Counted from the stretch's first letter, positions 20,653-31,748 are shown. The stretch: 64,000 nt of DNA from Pseudo-nitzschia pungens (GCA_037355855.1 CM074765.1:3162001-3226000); one strand, 5' to 3'. Notes: generated by a model not told the origin, from the letters alone. Translations and numbers: made by a program.

Positions 20653-22503
20653 ATGAAGAACTTCACCCCCGTTCGCTACAGCACCACTACAATTATCACC
20701 AGAGCACGCACGAAACGATCCTCGGTAGTCCCCCTACTCGCCATCCTCCTGAGCCACACCACAACCTTTGCCTTTAGCAGCATCAACAGCGGCAGCAGCA
20801 TCAACAGCAACACCCTCGCAAGCAACCGAATCCGAATCCACGACCCAACGAGAATGTCGCTCCAAATGGAAACGGACGACCTGGCCGTTCAGGCCAATTC
20901 CTACGCGTCGGCGAACGGCATCCAGGTCGAGAAGAAGCGAACCAACAGCGACAGCGACGACATCACCCAACCTTCAACGACGTTCTTTGAGGGAGCCCCC
21001 ATGTCGCTCCTCCCCAACGCCTATCCCCGCGCCGCCTTTGAGCAATCCAGGAGCGTCGCCCCCGCCTTTAACGAGCTCGTCGATCGGGTCAGCCGGGACG
21101 CCGACTTTTTGGAGGAAACCCTCGGCGGCGGGGTGAGCTCGATGGACCCCTACACGGCCAAGATCCTGGACCTGTACCGGAGGGTCTACGTGCAATCCGA
21201 CAGCGATGCGCCCGCCCGGACCGCGGACCGACTGGGGATCCACCGCAGCGATTACATGCTGCACCGCGACGGCGACGGCGACGACGACGAGAACAACAGC
21301 AACTCGAACTCGTCGCCGTACCAGCTCAAACAGGTGGAACTCAACACGATCGCCTCGTCCTTTGGCGGATTGTCGTGCAAGATTGCCAACCTCCACCGGT
21401 ATCTGACGTCCCGTTTCGAGAAGGAAACCAACGAGTTTCTGAAAGCCAACATCGAAAAGGTGGTGGGCGCCGAAGCGGCCGCTTTGTCGGAACAGGCCCC
21501 CGGGGTTCCCCACAATCCCACCCTGGAAGAACTCCCGCTCGGCTTCAAGGTGGCCTACGACCGGTACGTCGAGCGATTTGGAAGCGACGACGAGACAAAA
21601 AAGAAACCGGTGGTCCTCTTTGTCGTCCAGGAGGGAGAAACCAACACGGTCGACCAGCGCCTCCTGGAATTCGCCCTGTGGGAAAGCCACGGGATTCCGG
21701 TGGTGCGCCGGTCCCTGACCAGGCTCGATTCCGAGCTCTCCGTCGGCGCCAACGGGGAACTCCTGCTCGGCAGTGGCAGCGAGGTCGCCGTGGTGTACTT
21801 TCGCGCCGGCTACGCCCCCACCGACTACCCCGACGGAGACGACGGCATCGAGTGGAACGCCCGGCTCACCCTCGAGACCTCCCGGGCCACCAAGTGCCCC
21901 TGTCTGGGGTACCACCTGGCGGGGACCAAAAAGGTCCAGCAGGAGCTGGCCCGGCCGGGAGTGTTGGAGCGATTCTTTCCCACTGACAGCGATGCCGACA
22001 AGGTGGCGCAGATGCGGGCCTGCTTTGCCGGCCTGTACAGCCTGGGCGAAGACGCCACCGAAGAAGACCTGGGGGCCGTCCGGAGGGTCCTGGACGGGGG
22101 ACAGGCGGGATACGTGCTCAAGCCCCAGCGCGAGGGCGGCGGGTACAACTTTTACGGGGACGACCTGGCCGAAAAACTCGCGCAGAACGTCGAGGTCGGC
22201 GGCGACGACAAGGAAGCGAGCCCGACCCCCCTCTCGCTGAGCGACGAGCTCGCCGAGTACATTCTCATGCAGCGCCTCTTTCCGCCCCAGCAGACCGCCA
22301 TTTTGATGCGGGGCGGCAGGGTGGAGGGCACCGGGGATTCCATCTCGGAGCTCGGTGCCTTTGGGACGCTGCTGTGCGGTCCAAGCGGAGAGGTCCTCCA
22401 CAACCGCTACGCCGGGTTTTTGCTGCGCACCAAGTTCAGCAACGTCGACGAGGGCGGTGTCGCCTCCGGATTCGCGACCCTGTCGAGTCCGTACCTGTGC
22501 TGA
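20653..22503 (+). CDS. Glutathione synthetase, eukaryotic type, probably plastid-targeted
   Basis: The intronless gene encodes 616 residues, compared with 474 in human GSS; the extra length is mostly N-terminal (about 115 residues). The leader KRSSVVPLLAILLSHTTTFAF is a signal peptide ending in the phenylalanine motif used for import into complex plastids. Family features include LKQVELNTIASSFGGL, the Gly-rich ATP-grasp loop KPQREGGGYNFYG, LETSRATKCPCLGYHLAGT, YILMQRLFPP, SELGAFGTLL and the C-terminal glycine/alanine-loop equivalent DEGGVASGFATLSSPY. The enzyme joins gamma-glutamylcysteine and glycine with ATP, the second step of glutathione synthesis. A short Asp/Asn-rich insert (DGDGDDDENNSNSNSS) sits in a surface loop. 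The first ATG after the in-frame upstream stop is used. Confidence 0.9.
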   Translation: MKNFTPVRYSTTTIITRARTKRSSVVPLLAILLSHTTTFAFSSINSGSSINSNTLASNRIRIHDPTRMSLQMETDDLAVQANSYASANGIQVEKKRTNSDSDDITQPSTTFFEGAPMSLLPNAYPRAAFEQSRSVAPAFNELVDRVSRDADFLEETLGGGVSSMDPYTAKILDLYRRVYVQSDSDAPARTADRLGIHRSDYMLHRDGDGDDDENNSNSNSSPYQLKQVELNTIASSFGGLSCKIANLHRYLTSRFEKETNEFLKANIEKVVGAEAAALSEQAPGVPHNPTLEELPLGFKVAYDRYVERFGSDDETKKKPVVLFVVQEGETNTVDQRLLEFALWESHGIPVVRRSLTRLDSELSVGANGELLLGSGSEVAVVYFRAGYAPTDYPDGDDGIEWNARLTLETSRATKCPCLGYHLAGTKKVQQELARPGVLERFFPTDSDADKVAQMRACFAGLYSLGEDATEEDLGAVRRVLDGGQAGYVLKPQREGGGYNFYGDDLAEKLAQNVEVGGDDKEASPTPLSLSDELAEYILMQRLFPPQQTAILMRGGRVEGTGDSISELGAFGTLLCGPSGEVLHNRYAGFLLRTKFSNVDEGGVASGFATLSSPYLC

Positions 22504-22590
22504 CGGGCGGATGAATGAAAAAAAAAAAAAAAAAAAACAAGGACAAGGACAAGGACTTGCGGACCTGGCAGCAAGATGCGTACGCAACGG

Positions 22591-22640
22591 ATATCCAATC
22601 GAATCCAATCGAATCCAATCGAATCCAATCGAATCCAATC
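22591..22640. repeat. 10-bp tandem repeat (ATCCAATCGA)5
   Basis: Five head-to-tail copies of the decamer lie about 90 bp downstream of the glutathione synthetase stop codon, likely within its 3' UTR. Confidence 0.9.
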
Positions 22641-23598
22641 CTTAATCAGAATGCAACGACTTTGTTTTAATGGCTGAAAGCTGGTGTCGATACGGGCCCA
22701 CAATGACTTTTGATCACAATTTCCGCAGTCGGTGCCGGGCATGCTTCACTGTAGTTGTGCCGTTCGTAGAATTTCGTGTTGTTGTTGTTTTGGAAACGGG
22801 ACGCATCCATACCCGTAGAGGTTTCTTAGGGCCGTAGAATAGGATTCTGTGCGGTGGCGCTTCGAGCAATCGTGATGGAAACTGTTTGCCGCGGATTGCG
22901 CGGAGGTGCGATGCGATGCGATGCGATCGATGATGGGCTCTCTCTCTCTCTCTCTCTAAAAACACCAGAGAAGCGTTCGATGCCATCCAACAGTACGTAC
23001 TACCGTACAATACGAACAAACCAACAGCGATGATTGCGAAACCGCACCATCGTTGTTTCGGAGGCGGACCGTTTTCGGGAAGAAGGCCCTCGCGAACAAT
23101 GCATCGAGTAGGAAACGCAAAAATTTCTTGGGCACCGTGCCGTACCGCGCAGTTTGAGCGAACCATTGTTCCGCCCCGGAATCTCCGCGGACGGACGACC
23201 AAAAAAAGTGCCGGGCGGCAAGCAACAATGCCGCGCCACTTTGCTCGAGACCGAGTGCCGAACGAGTGTTTGTTTGGACTCCCTCGTGACTATACGAATC
23301 ATCGTCGCACTCAACGGTCCGGAGCCGCGCGGATCCCGATCCCCGTTGCTCTTCCCGAACGGACGGCTTCCGTCTTTCGCCGTTCGGGTGCGATAAATTA
23401 CCATCCGCCTTTTGGTCGGAACGCGGGAGGCCTTGATCAACGGTCCCGTGTTGCTGCCAGCCGCGCGAAGCGAACGGGGACTTTGCGGCGGTGTCAAGCG
23501 TCTTGCGTGCGCGACGGAACGGAACGGAACGGACACGATCGGCTCCGCTGTCGCCGACGTTCGTTCGTTCGTTGGCGCACGGGCGACATTGGGTTGCG

Positions 23599-23623
23599 AA
23601 TCAATCAATCAATCAATCAATCA

Positions 23624-23656
<33 letters not shown>
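23599..23656. repeat. AATC tetranucleotide microsatellite
   Basis: About 14 units of AATC with one interruption (CAAATCAA at 23621). It is translated as a run of INQS in open frames here, which makes them look longer than they should. Confidence 0.9.
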
Positions 23657-23657
<1 letters not shown>

Positions 23658-24193
23658 CGCAACCCTCCCGTCGGTGTGTTTCGCCATTGAAAGGACGATC
23701 GAAGGCATCTTTTTTTTTTTCTCGGTGAGGTTCTGCCTTTTGTTCCATTCGTTCGATGCGCATCTCGCGAACGATGGCCGATGGCAGCTTTTGACTTCTT
23801 TCCTGCTTTCAAATCGCAATACAATACAGTAAGTTATTATTCCTGGCCCGTGTCCTTCCGGTGTCAAGTTTTTGCTCGTGACTGACTCTTGTCACGATCC
23901 AATAGAAGAGTCATGACCAGGTCGGTCAAGACGTCACGAGTGAGTCAAGACACAACACTATCATTATCCAAGGTGCGCACGACCTACCGTACAGTCCGAC
24001 AACAACGGCGTTCGTTATTATCACGCCGTAACCTTATCGAACTTGTTGCTACATTGCGACAAAATCAATCGGACAACGAAGCAAAGCGGACAGAAGTTGA
24101 CAACATCCCCGAACGGATTCCCCGTCTACACCACCTTGTCTGCACTATATACTGGATCTAGTGCAAATCAAATCATTGCCAACCGCACCAAAA

Positions 24194-25039
24194 ATGGAAG
24201 AACCGGAAGACGATTGGGACGATAGAGACTTTGTCCTCGCTGCAATCAGACAAAAAAACAGTAGGTCTAAAAAGGCCTTAGAACATGTATCGGAAGAGTT
24301 GTTGGCCGATAGAGAAGTGGTCTTGGAACTTGTGAGGAGACACGGATATGCCTTGAAATATGCATCAAAAGAGTTGATGACTGATAGAGAAGTGGTCTCG
24401 GCTGCCGTGAAGAAACATGGATACGTCTTGAAACATGCCTCGGAAGAGTTGAAGGCCGATAGAGAAGTGGTCTTGGATGCCGTGAGCAGACATGGATGTG
24501 CCTTGAGATATGCATCGGAACGGTTGAGGGCCGATAGAGAAGTGGTCATGACAGCTGTCAGAAAAGATGGAGAAGTCTTGTGCCATGCATCGGAAGAGTT
24601 GAAGACCGATAGAGAAGTGGTCTTGGCTGCTCTGAGCAAAAGTATGTATGCCTTGTGCTATGCGGCGGAAGAGTTGAGGGCCGACCGAAACGTGGTCTTG
24701 GCTGCTGTGAGACGGGATGGATATGCCTTGAAATATGCATCAAAAGAGTTGAAGGTCGACAAAGAAGTGGTCTTGACTGCTGTCAGACAAGATGGATATG
24801 CCTTGGAATTTGCATCGGAAGAATTGAAGGCCGATAAAGAAGTGGTATTGGCTGCTGTCTTGAGAAACTTTGGGAAAGGAGATTTCCTGCCCTTTACATC
24901 GGAAGGGTTGAGGGCGAATAAAGATGCGGTTGTGGGTAATATAAAAAAACACAACGGACATGCATTGCGATTTGCATCTCAACACCTCCGAGCCGATCCG
25001 GACGTGGTGAAGGCGGCTCTGATCGGCGTTGCGGGGTGA
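24194..25039 (+). CDS. DUF4116 repeat protein
   Basis: The intronless gene gives 281 residues from ATG 24194. After a short acidic head (MEEPEDDWDD) it consists of about ten 25-residue units of the form DREVVLAAVRxxGYALKYASEELKA, the pattern of DUF4116. The first unit and units 9-10 are slightly longer or irregular. Units 2-8 are also very alike at DNA level (GATAGAGAAGTGGTCTTG recurs), so the array expanded or was homogenised recently. DUF4116 proteins are found in diatoms, other protists and some giant viruses; the predicted helical repeat would suit protein binding, but no function is established. No signal peptide or membrane segment is present. Confidence 0.85.
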   Translation: MEEPEDDWDDRDFVLAAIRQKNSRSKKALEHVSEELLADREVVLELVRRHGYALKYASKELMTDREVVSAAVKKHGYVLKHASEELKADREVVLDAVSRHGCALRYASERLRADREVVMTAVRKDGEVLCHASEELKTDREVVLAALSKSMYALCYAAEELRADRNVVLAAVRRDGYALKYASKELKVDKEVVLTAVRQDGYALEFASEELKADKEVVLAAVLRNFGKGDFLPFTSEGLRANKDAVVGNIKKHNGHALRFASQHLRADPDVVKAALIGVAG

Positions 25040-27183
25040 GAATCGGGTGGAACAAGTATTGTGAGGCGTTATGCGTTGCGAGGACAAATGCTAATACAAC
25101 CCATTTTTGAGTGAACCAGGCACGGGTTGCGGAATGTGTCGAACGGACGAACGGACGAACGAACGAGTCAATTGATCGGGAGCGAGGGCGAGTCGATTTT
25201 ACTCGACTTCGGTAGCTCGGCTACCACGTATGGAGTTCATCATCCGAACAGTTTGCCAACCTTATGTGACCTACCCTTCGATGCAGAACTCATTCAGATT
25301 AGACTATTAATACTTTAGCAACGGCTTGTTAGTTAAAGCATTCGTTGGGGGCGTAGGACGAAAAACCAAATATAGTTGAAAGCCAAGCTGGGTTCCCGTC
25401 CCATCGTACACCATCCTGATTTCGGTCTCTCGTTTCGGAACGTGGAGCGCAAACATGATGAGTGCCTCGATGTCTTCGATATCAGTGAGCACGATGTATC
25501 CCTATGATTCTATCGTCCCGGGGGAACTCCGAAACTGCAGAGTTGTCGACTATGGACGCCTTTTCAGAACAGTCCACCACTTCAACATCTTATGATTGGA
25601 CTAGAGGCCCAAGTTCTGGGTCCTTTGACTGAAATCAACTCCCTGATACCTTGAATGTTGACTCTTCTCCGCATCTTCTGCTGACTTGCGAGCTGATTCT
25701 CGATTTTTCCACTTGTTCTGTTCTAGATTCCCGCGGAGCCCTGCTATTCTTCACGACCTAAATCTATGGTTTTGGAATCATACGGATCTACGAAGTTCAT
25801 CCACCTGAAACCGCGTGTTTCTCGAGCCAGGCTTCAACTTCACCACGAGATCCAAAATGTATGTCGACGAGGGTTACGCATTTGGTGGCATTTCCCTCCT
25901 TGAGAAACTTTGGTCTCCTCCGTTGGCTTCCCTAGTATTAGTTTGGCGCGGATGTCCACGTCGTTGTCGTGCTTCAGAGCTTCTTGCTCACGCAGCTCCT
26001 CGAAATTCAGTCCCTCTCCTCGAAATCACAAAGATATATCCCTTGCTACTGCACTTTTGTTTTCGAAGTTTTCAATTCAATTGAGGGGTGGGTCCCCCAT
26101 AGTTTATAATTGTGGCGTTTGAAGCAGATAACGATACTTCCCATGCTGTTAATGATGTCCTTCTTGTGAATTCCCTTCCAAGACTCAACCGGGGTGGGAG
26201 AGTAGTAATAATTGGGAATTAGTAGTAGTACTACTAGTAGTTCCACCTTTTTGTTCTCAGATGACAACAAGGTGAACTTCTGCAAACCTGTGATAACAGC
26301 ATTGTCCACTTTAGTGCTCCCCATGATTGTTCTTAGATCAGGCAGTTCTACTATGACCTAGGATAGTAGTAGTAGCAATGAGTTTGTTGTTGATAGGCAA
26401 GAGATTGAGTTCTTCAAGGTACCACTCCTCACTACTGATAAGTTGAGTTCTGAAACGGTTGAGCTCTTTTGCATGCACTTTGATGACTTTTAACAGAACC
26501 TGACTCTGACTCTAGGTTTAACTGTGGCCATTTATATCTATATACATGTTTGTGTAGTAGTGAATTTTGTTCAACATACTACTAGTAGGTGGGATGGATC
26601 AGTGTGTGCTATTTGAGTTGCTTCCAATGGAGAGGAGCAACGTGCTATTGCATGTGGATTTGATGGCTCCCACCATTATTTACGGCTGCTGGAATTGGTG
26701 TGGTTCCTGCATTATTGGATAGTAGTGTAGGTCTGCCTACACTTTTGAAAATGAATCAACTTTTTGGATTTTGGTGGCATCAAAATGGCTAACTAGTAGT
26801 ACTAAGTGTGACCGAAGTTATGCTTGTGGATGCAAGTCACCAAATTCAACAGGGGTTGTTGCAAACAGTCAGTTTATACTCTTTGCAAATAAGTTGTAAC
26901 TTGTTTTGAAGAGGTTTCTGTTGCTGGGGGAAGGTATTTGGTCAGATAGTAAGGCAACAATCTGGCACTAGTAGTAGTAGTAGTAGTAGTAGTAAAACGT
27001 GCTTCATAATTTTTGATGGGTACCAGCAGGTACCGTTAGCGTTGCCAGAATAAAAATAATAACACTAACGTGAGTAAATTACTCGTAATCAGGAATGGTT
27101 AATAACATCATGTTTGATGTTACATTTAAAAATTCTTGCTCTTTCTTGCTTGCTCGCTCACTGGTGGTGGGTGGGTGACTCAC
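25040..27183. other. Long gene-free region with TAG/CTA microsatellites
   Basis: About 2.1 kb separates the DUF4116 gene from the sulfotransferase-like gene. It is AT-rich and scattered with TAGTAGTACTACTAGTAG-type tracts (26220-26240, 26362-26376, 26968-26993). No open frame shows domain-like sequence on either strand. It may hold decayed repeat DNA. Confidence 0.5.
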
Positions 27184-28442
27184 TCACGCATGTATGGTTT
27201 TGAGGATCGCCTCGGAATGATTGCAATACACGTCCAAGCACAGTTTGGGAATCCCCTCCGGTAGGTTGGTCCAGCATGCGTAATCCAGAACGTGCAAGAG
27301 ACACAGCGCCCTTGCAACCGTTCCACCTTCCTTCCAGACCTCCTTGGCCGCCTCGTAAAATCCAAACTCGTCTGCTGAGCTGGGGTGTACACAATTGATG
27401 TTGAGTGTCGGAACATATTTGATTGATGGGGTGCCCGGGCACGTCCCCGAGATAAAACTGGCCCAATCCTCGACTAGATTGGAAAGCTGGGGGATGTACC
27501 CCGTAAGTTTCAGACCATGTCTCTCCAATTTTGTCAACAGGCTGGTCATCGGAAAGATGTGAGTATATTCCAAGTTTCTGGCGATGTTGATCTCCTCCAT
27601 CAACACGTCTTTTACAAATTCAATGAATCGTTCTTTTAGGCGATTGTGATAGCTTTCTTCATCGAGATCCATTCCGCTTTTGCCGTCCTCCGCGATGAAC
27701 CCTTTGTTGTACAAAAACGGGATCCGATAGTGGTAGGGTGCCAACATGAGATCAAGGGGGGGATAGCCATTCACGTATTTAGGAAAAATTTTAGGCATTT
27801 CAGGATACAATTTCGTGTGTCGAAACTGGAGCTCGTTGTAGCCCAACAAGAAATGGGATATGGGATCTCGAATTGCGGTATAAATGCAAGGAGGCGGTTC
27901 ATCCTTGTTCAGTTTCAGTAGCATCTTGTTCAGTTTCTGCACAGCTCGCTTCGCGTCCACGGGTAATGGTAGTACATAAGGGTCCCAATTGTCATCTATT
28001 TGATTATCAAAGTCGTTGTAGAACAATTGCAGTTCCAAACCCCTTATCTGCCTGTTCCCACCTTTCCAAACAGCCATGTAAAGGGTCTGGAACCAATCGG
28101 AGGAGTATGCTGTAGCTCCCCAATTGTCAGATGGATCTTCCAAAAAAAACGCGGCACGTCTGACCGAACGTTCGGGGTTGCACCTTGGAGCATATCACTC
28201 ATTTCCTCTCGCGCGAGATCAAACAACAGCTGACTCAGAGGCATTAGTTGCTCGGGATCGGGAAACCCTCTGCTGCACAAAACCTGTTGAAGAGGTGGCC
28301 ACTCATCTGTATGGGGTGTTTCACCGACGTTGGCATTCCGCAGCAGAACGGTACCCGCGGGAAATTGGAGAGAAATATTCCACAGCAAAGCACCAGCAGC
28401 AGCGGTGAGGAGATAAACATGAAAAACTGTGTGCAGCCTCAT
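27184..28442 (-). CDS. Sulfotransferase-like type II membrane protein, frame broken at a T8 run
   Basis: Two overlapping minus-strand frames together make one protein of about 420 residues. The first (28442 to about 28150) starts with ATG and a signal-anchor (VYLLTAAAGALLW), then a lumenal stem (LQQVLCSRGFPDPEQL). The second (from 28143 to 27184) carries GATAYSSDWFQTLY and IYTAIRDPISHFLLGYNE, which resembles the RDP-x-SxY phosphosulfate-binding motif of Golgi sulfotransferases and diatom relatives. The switch lies at an eight-T run (28144-28151); one extra T would restore the frame. No consensus intron fits, so this is an assembly indel or a real frameshift mutation. The downstream part is well preserved, which favours an active gene or a recent break. 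The sulfotransferase call rests mainly on one motif. Confidence 0.5.
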
Positions 28443-28975
28443 TTCACATTTTGGCTCCTACCGGTAAGGCTATAGTAGTAGTAATTACGGTACCTGTACT
28501 CAATCAATCTTGACTTCTTGTTGATAACACCAGATATACTACTACAGTAAACCAACTCTGGGCACAAGGGTTGGATAATGGACATACTGTAGGTGGTATC
28601 ATGGCTACAACAAGAAGTCTATTGCAACTGCTTCCAATTTCAAATTCCAAATTTCAAATTCAATCACCATGGTCGGGAGGAGTTGCTGTAGCCTAATTTC
28701 TTCTATCGTTGAAGTAACCTTACTACGGTAAGGTTTAACCTTACCGTAATTACGTAATTACCGCAGCGTTGGTACCTTTCTCCAGTTTCCTCCACCCTGT
28801 GTATTCTTTCCTTTCCCACCCGAAGCCAGATCAGCCGGGGCACAAATAACTGTTCCCTATGGTAAACATAATCACGAATCCAGAATAAGAATACAAGTAC
28901 CGGTACCGGTACCGGTATTACGAAGTAAGTTACGTATTCAATAACGAACCTGAAACTCAGTCATAGTAAGGTAAA
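28443..28975. other. Intergenic region upstream of the sulfotransferase-like gene
   Basis: The stretch holds no gene. It contains dense GGTAAGGTTT/AACCTTACC motifs at 28717-28760 and a GGTACCGGTACCGGTACC run near 28898-28918. Confidence 0.45.
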
Positions 28976-29084
28976 ATCTTACTACACGTACAAAGTTCCT
29001 AACAGCTGTCCGTTTTTCTACGTATCAATGTACTAATTTGTACGTGGACCGGAGGACAGCTGTTACGAATTTCGTAGTAAGATT
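28976..29084. mobile_element. Palindromic mini-element, copy 1
   Basis: The unit runs from AATCTTACTAC to GTAGTAAGATT and encloses AACAGCTGTCC ... GGACAGCTGTT. The stem is about 35 bp per arm with mismatches, the loop about 25 bp. The central CTACGTATCAATGTACTAATT is related to the loop of the copies at 31749 and 63720. It has no coding capacity. Confidence 0.75.
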
Positions 29085-29298
29085 AAGGTTACTGTACTTG
29101 TACCAGTAACTTATCCAGTATTAGAATTCCCACCTCCGTGGACATTGGACATGATAATATCGAGAAAGCAAAAACAAGGATTCGTCCGGGGTTACCGGTA
29201 GGGTGGCCGCAGTCGTTGACAAACCCGGAATTCCACAACAATTATCTTTGGTGGGAAACAATCGATACAACCAACCCGATAGACAATTCATCACAGAG
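29085..29298. other. 5' flank of the LCB1 gene
   Basis: The frame of the LCB1 gene is open upstream of its first ATG to about 29200 without an ATG, so the 5' UTR or a short upstream exon could lie here. I found no convincing splice acceptor. Confidence 0.35.
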
Positions 29299-31293
29299 AT
29301 GCTTTTTCCGGCCGTCCACCAACTGGGATTCCAGGTCGGCCAGGCCGTTTCGAACTTCGTCTATAACACCGCTGGGAAGATGGACACGGCGAACATAAAC
29401 GCGGAGACGGTACTCCGCGTCATGATCGACCGAGAACTCCTGGTGACAGCGGCGGTGGGGTTGATTCGTTGGCTGATGGCACTGCCGGGTTTGTACAAGA
29501 CGTGGTGGTGGAATCTGGTAGCAAAGGATCCCCTGCACGTTGCAATAGAGACCATCATGCTGATGAGCATCGTCTATATGATGCTGTCGCGATCTACCGA
29601 GGGATACAAGGACAGCAGCAAGGACAAACTCAGCAAACGGGAACAAGAGGAATTGCTCTGGGAGTGGAAGCACAAAACGAGGGCACCGCTTGCGCCTCCG
29701 CTCAAGAACAAAAAATCCTACAAAAACGGTACCAATGCAGGAGAAAACGGAACCAACCACCAGAATACTAACAACGGGAACAACAAAGATGGCATTGGCG
29801 TAGATATTGATGATGACTGTCACATCGTAGTCCAGAAGCAGGAAGGAAAGTGGTTGACGGTCACTGTACCGGATCATTGGGTCACAAACCCAGAGAAAAT
29901 CAAGAGCAAAACTACAACAACAGCCAACAAAGATAGCGCCAAAAAGATCTCAACGACAAGCGAAGACAACAACATCAAAAAGAGCAGCAGCAGCACCACA
30001 AGTAGCAACAAAAAGAAAAAGAGCAGCAGCCGCAACGGCAAGAGCACAAAGAAGACGAAACGGAAAACAACGCCCCCACCACGATCCGAAACGGAACTCA
30101 GGGTCCTGAACTTTTGCAATTTCGACTTCTTGGGCTTTCAAACCTGCGAGGAGCTTCGCAAGGCTTCCACGGATGCCATGAACCGGTACGGGGTTGGCTC
30201 GTGCGGTCCCCGTGGGTTTTACGGTACCATCGACGTTCATCTCCAAGTCGAGGAGGAGATGGCCGGCTTTTGCAAGACCGATCAGGCCATTCTGTATTCC
30301 GACGGAGCTTCCACCTGCACGAGCACCGTCGCGGCCTTTGCAAAGCGGGGTGATTTGCTGGTAGTCGACGAGGGGGTCTACGAGCCAATAGCGACGGGTG
30401 TCCATCTCAGTCGTGCGAACGTGCACTGGTTCCGCCACAACGACGTTGAAGACCTCGAGCGCGTGCTCAAGGAGCTTCAGGCTACCGACAAGAAACTCGG
30501 CCGAAAACCGTGCGCCCAGCGCCGGTTCATCGTGATAGAGGGCTTGTACAGAAACCTGGGCACGATTGCACCGCTGGACGAGATCGTTGCCCTCAAGCAC
30601 AAATACAAGTACCGACTGATGCTGGACGAATCCTTTTCTTTTGGAACGCTGGGAAAAACCGGGAGGGGAAGCCTGGAAGAACACGGCAAACGGCCCATGT
30701 ACGACGCGGAGATCACAACGATTGCTCTTGAAAATGCCATGGGAAGCATCGGCGGTGTCACCGTTGGAAACGAAGAGGTCGTCGACCACCAACGCCTATC
30801 TGGAGCCGGGTATTGCTACAGTGCGTCGGCTCCTCCGTTCACCTCGAGTGCGACCGTGGCGGCCTTGCGACAACTCGAGGAGCGACCGGAGCTGGTGCAA
30901 AGACTGCAGTCGAACGTCAGATACACGTACCAGCGGCTGCTGGAGAAGGTGGAGGAGCACAATGCCACAAACGCGAAGAAAGGCTTCAATCTGGTGGTAA
31001 CCAGCGATTCGCGGTCGCCCATTGTCATCCTTCAATTGGAACGAGAATCCGTTTACGAGTCGGCGATCATGAGTGGAATCATGCGAGAGTGCCTCCAGCG
31101 CGGGGTGGGTATCGTCGCGTCGACTACTCCCTTCGAGGAGAGTCCGGGTGCCGCCTGCACCACGGAGCTCGCTCCTTGCATTCGAATGACGGTGTCCACC
31201 CTGCACACCAAGGAGGACACCGATGCGGCAATCGACACTCTGATCGAGTCGGCCGCCCTGGTCACCAGCCGGTATCCCGACTCTCCTGCCTAG
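29299..31293 (+). CDS. Serine palmitoyltransferase subunit 1 (LCB1/SPTLC1 type)
   Basis: The intronless gene gives 664 residues from the first ATG (29299), against about 470-480 for plant and human subunits. A membrane region lies at about 30-100 (VTAAVGLIRWLMALPG, IETIMLMSIVYMML). A Lys/Ser/Asn/Thr-rich insert follows (about 110-265). The aminotransferase-like catalytic fold then begins at LNFCNFDFLGF and includes YGVGSCGPRGFYGTID, LYSDGASTCTS, LDESFSFGTLGKTGRG and LENAMGSIGGV. The last segment carries no PLP lysine, as expected for the regulatory LCB1 subunit; LCB2, not in this window, would supply it. The complex condenses serine with palmitoyl-CoA in the ER, the first sphingolipid step. 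The insert is encoded by AAC/AAA/AGC-rich simple sequence. Confidence 0.92.
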   Translation: MLFPAVHQLGFQVGQAVSNFVYNTAGKMDTANINAETVLRVMIDRELLVTAAVGLIRWLMALPGLYKTWWWNLVAKDPLHVAIETIMLMSIVYMMLSRSTEGYKDSSKDKLSKREQEELLWEWKHKTRAPLAPPLKNKKSYKNGTNAGENGTNHQNTNNGNNKDGIGVDIDDDCHIVVQKQEGKWLTVTVPDHWVTNPEKIKSKTTTTANKDSAKKISTTSEDNNIKKSSSSTTSSNKKKKSSSRNGKSTKKTKRKTTPPPRSETELRVLNFCNFDFLGFQTCEELRKASTDAMNRYGVGSCGPRGFYGTIDVHLQVEEEMAGFCKTDQAILYSDGASTCTSTVAAFAKRGDLLVVDEGVYEPIATGVHLSRANVHWFRHNDVEDLERVLKELQATDKKLGRKPCAQRRFIVIEGLYRNLGTIAPLDEIVALKHKYKYRLMLDESFSFGTLGKTGRGSLEEHGKRPMYDAEITTIALENAMGSIGGVTVGNEEVVDHQRLSGAGYCYSASAPPFTSSATVAALRQLEERPELVQRLQSNVRYTYQRLLEKVEEHNATNAKKGFNLVVTSDSRSPIVILQLERESVYESAIMSGIMRECLQRGVGIVASTTPFEESPGAACTTELAPCIRMTVSTLHTKEDTDAAIDTLIESAALVTSRYPDSPA

Positions 31294-31748
31294 TCTTGGG
31301 CAACGCAGTAGGATTCTAACATACACCGTATTACTTTTGCATAAAATATCGGAGCTTTGATGTTTGGATCCAATTGCCAAACAGTGTTTGTCGAATGCGA
31401 TTTCTACAGGGAGAAATTTTCGGATCCCAACTCAATCCCAATAAAAACCCCTGGAAGAAAATAATGATCATCATCATTTGAGAGTCATCGATGTTTTGAT
31501 GAGAATGCTGGACATTCGAATCAATCAGCTCTCGCAGTTGAATATTAATATACTAAGTTCTTAGTCGTATTATATATTGGTGCAACCGGAGTATGTTTCA
31601 ATTTGAAATACGAAGTAATAATATCATGAAGTATTTTTTTCTACACTTCCGAGTAACCTTACGTAATCCACCATAAGATTTTGATGAAAAAAAAATAATC
31701 ATGTGGTAATTACGGTAAGTTACTTGTACTCGTAAGTAAGGTTACGAG
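31294..31748. other. Intergenic spacer downstream of LCB1
   Basis: AT-rich sequence with TCATCATCAT (31469) and TAATATTAATA (31543) tracts and several GTAAGGTTACG motifs at 31650-31750. No gene is seen. Confidence 0.45.

Larger units (their letters stand above)
22504..24193. other. Intergenic region with microsatellites
   Basis: About 1.7 kb without a gene I can support. It contains an A18 run after the glutathione synthetase stop (22519-22536), five 10-mers ATCCAATCGA (22591-22640), a CT run (22938-22957) and an AATC array (23599-23656). A 162-residue minus-strand frame (22714-23202) crosses the CT run, is Arg/Ser-rich and has no recognisable domain. Confidence 0.5.

Noticed and set aside
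20974..22638. 554-codon minus-strand frame opposite glutathione synthetase
   Set aside because: Antisense shadow of a GC-rich gene with no recognisable domain.
22714..23202. 162-codon minus-strand frame
   Set aside because: It crosses a CT microsatellite, is Arg/Ser-rich and shows no domain or conserved pattern.
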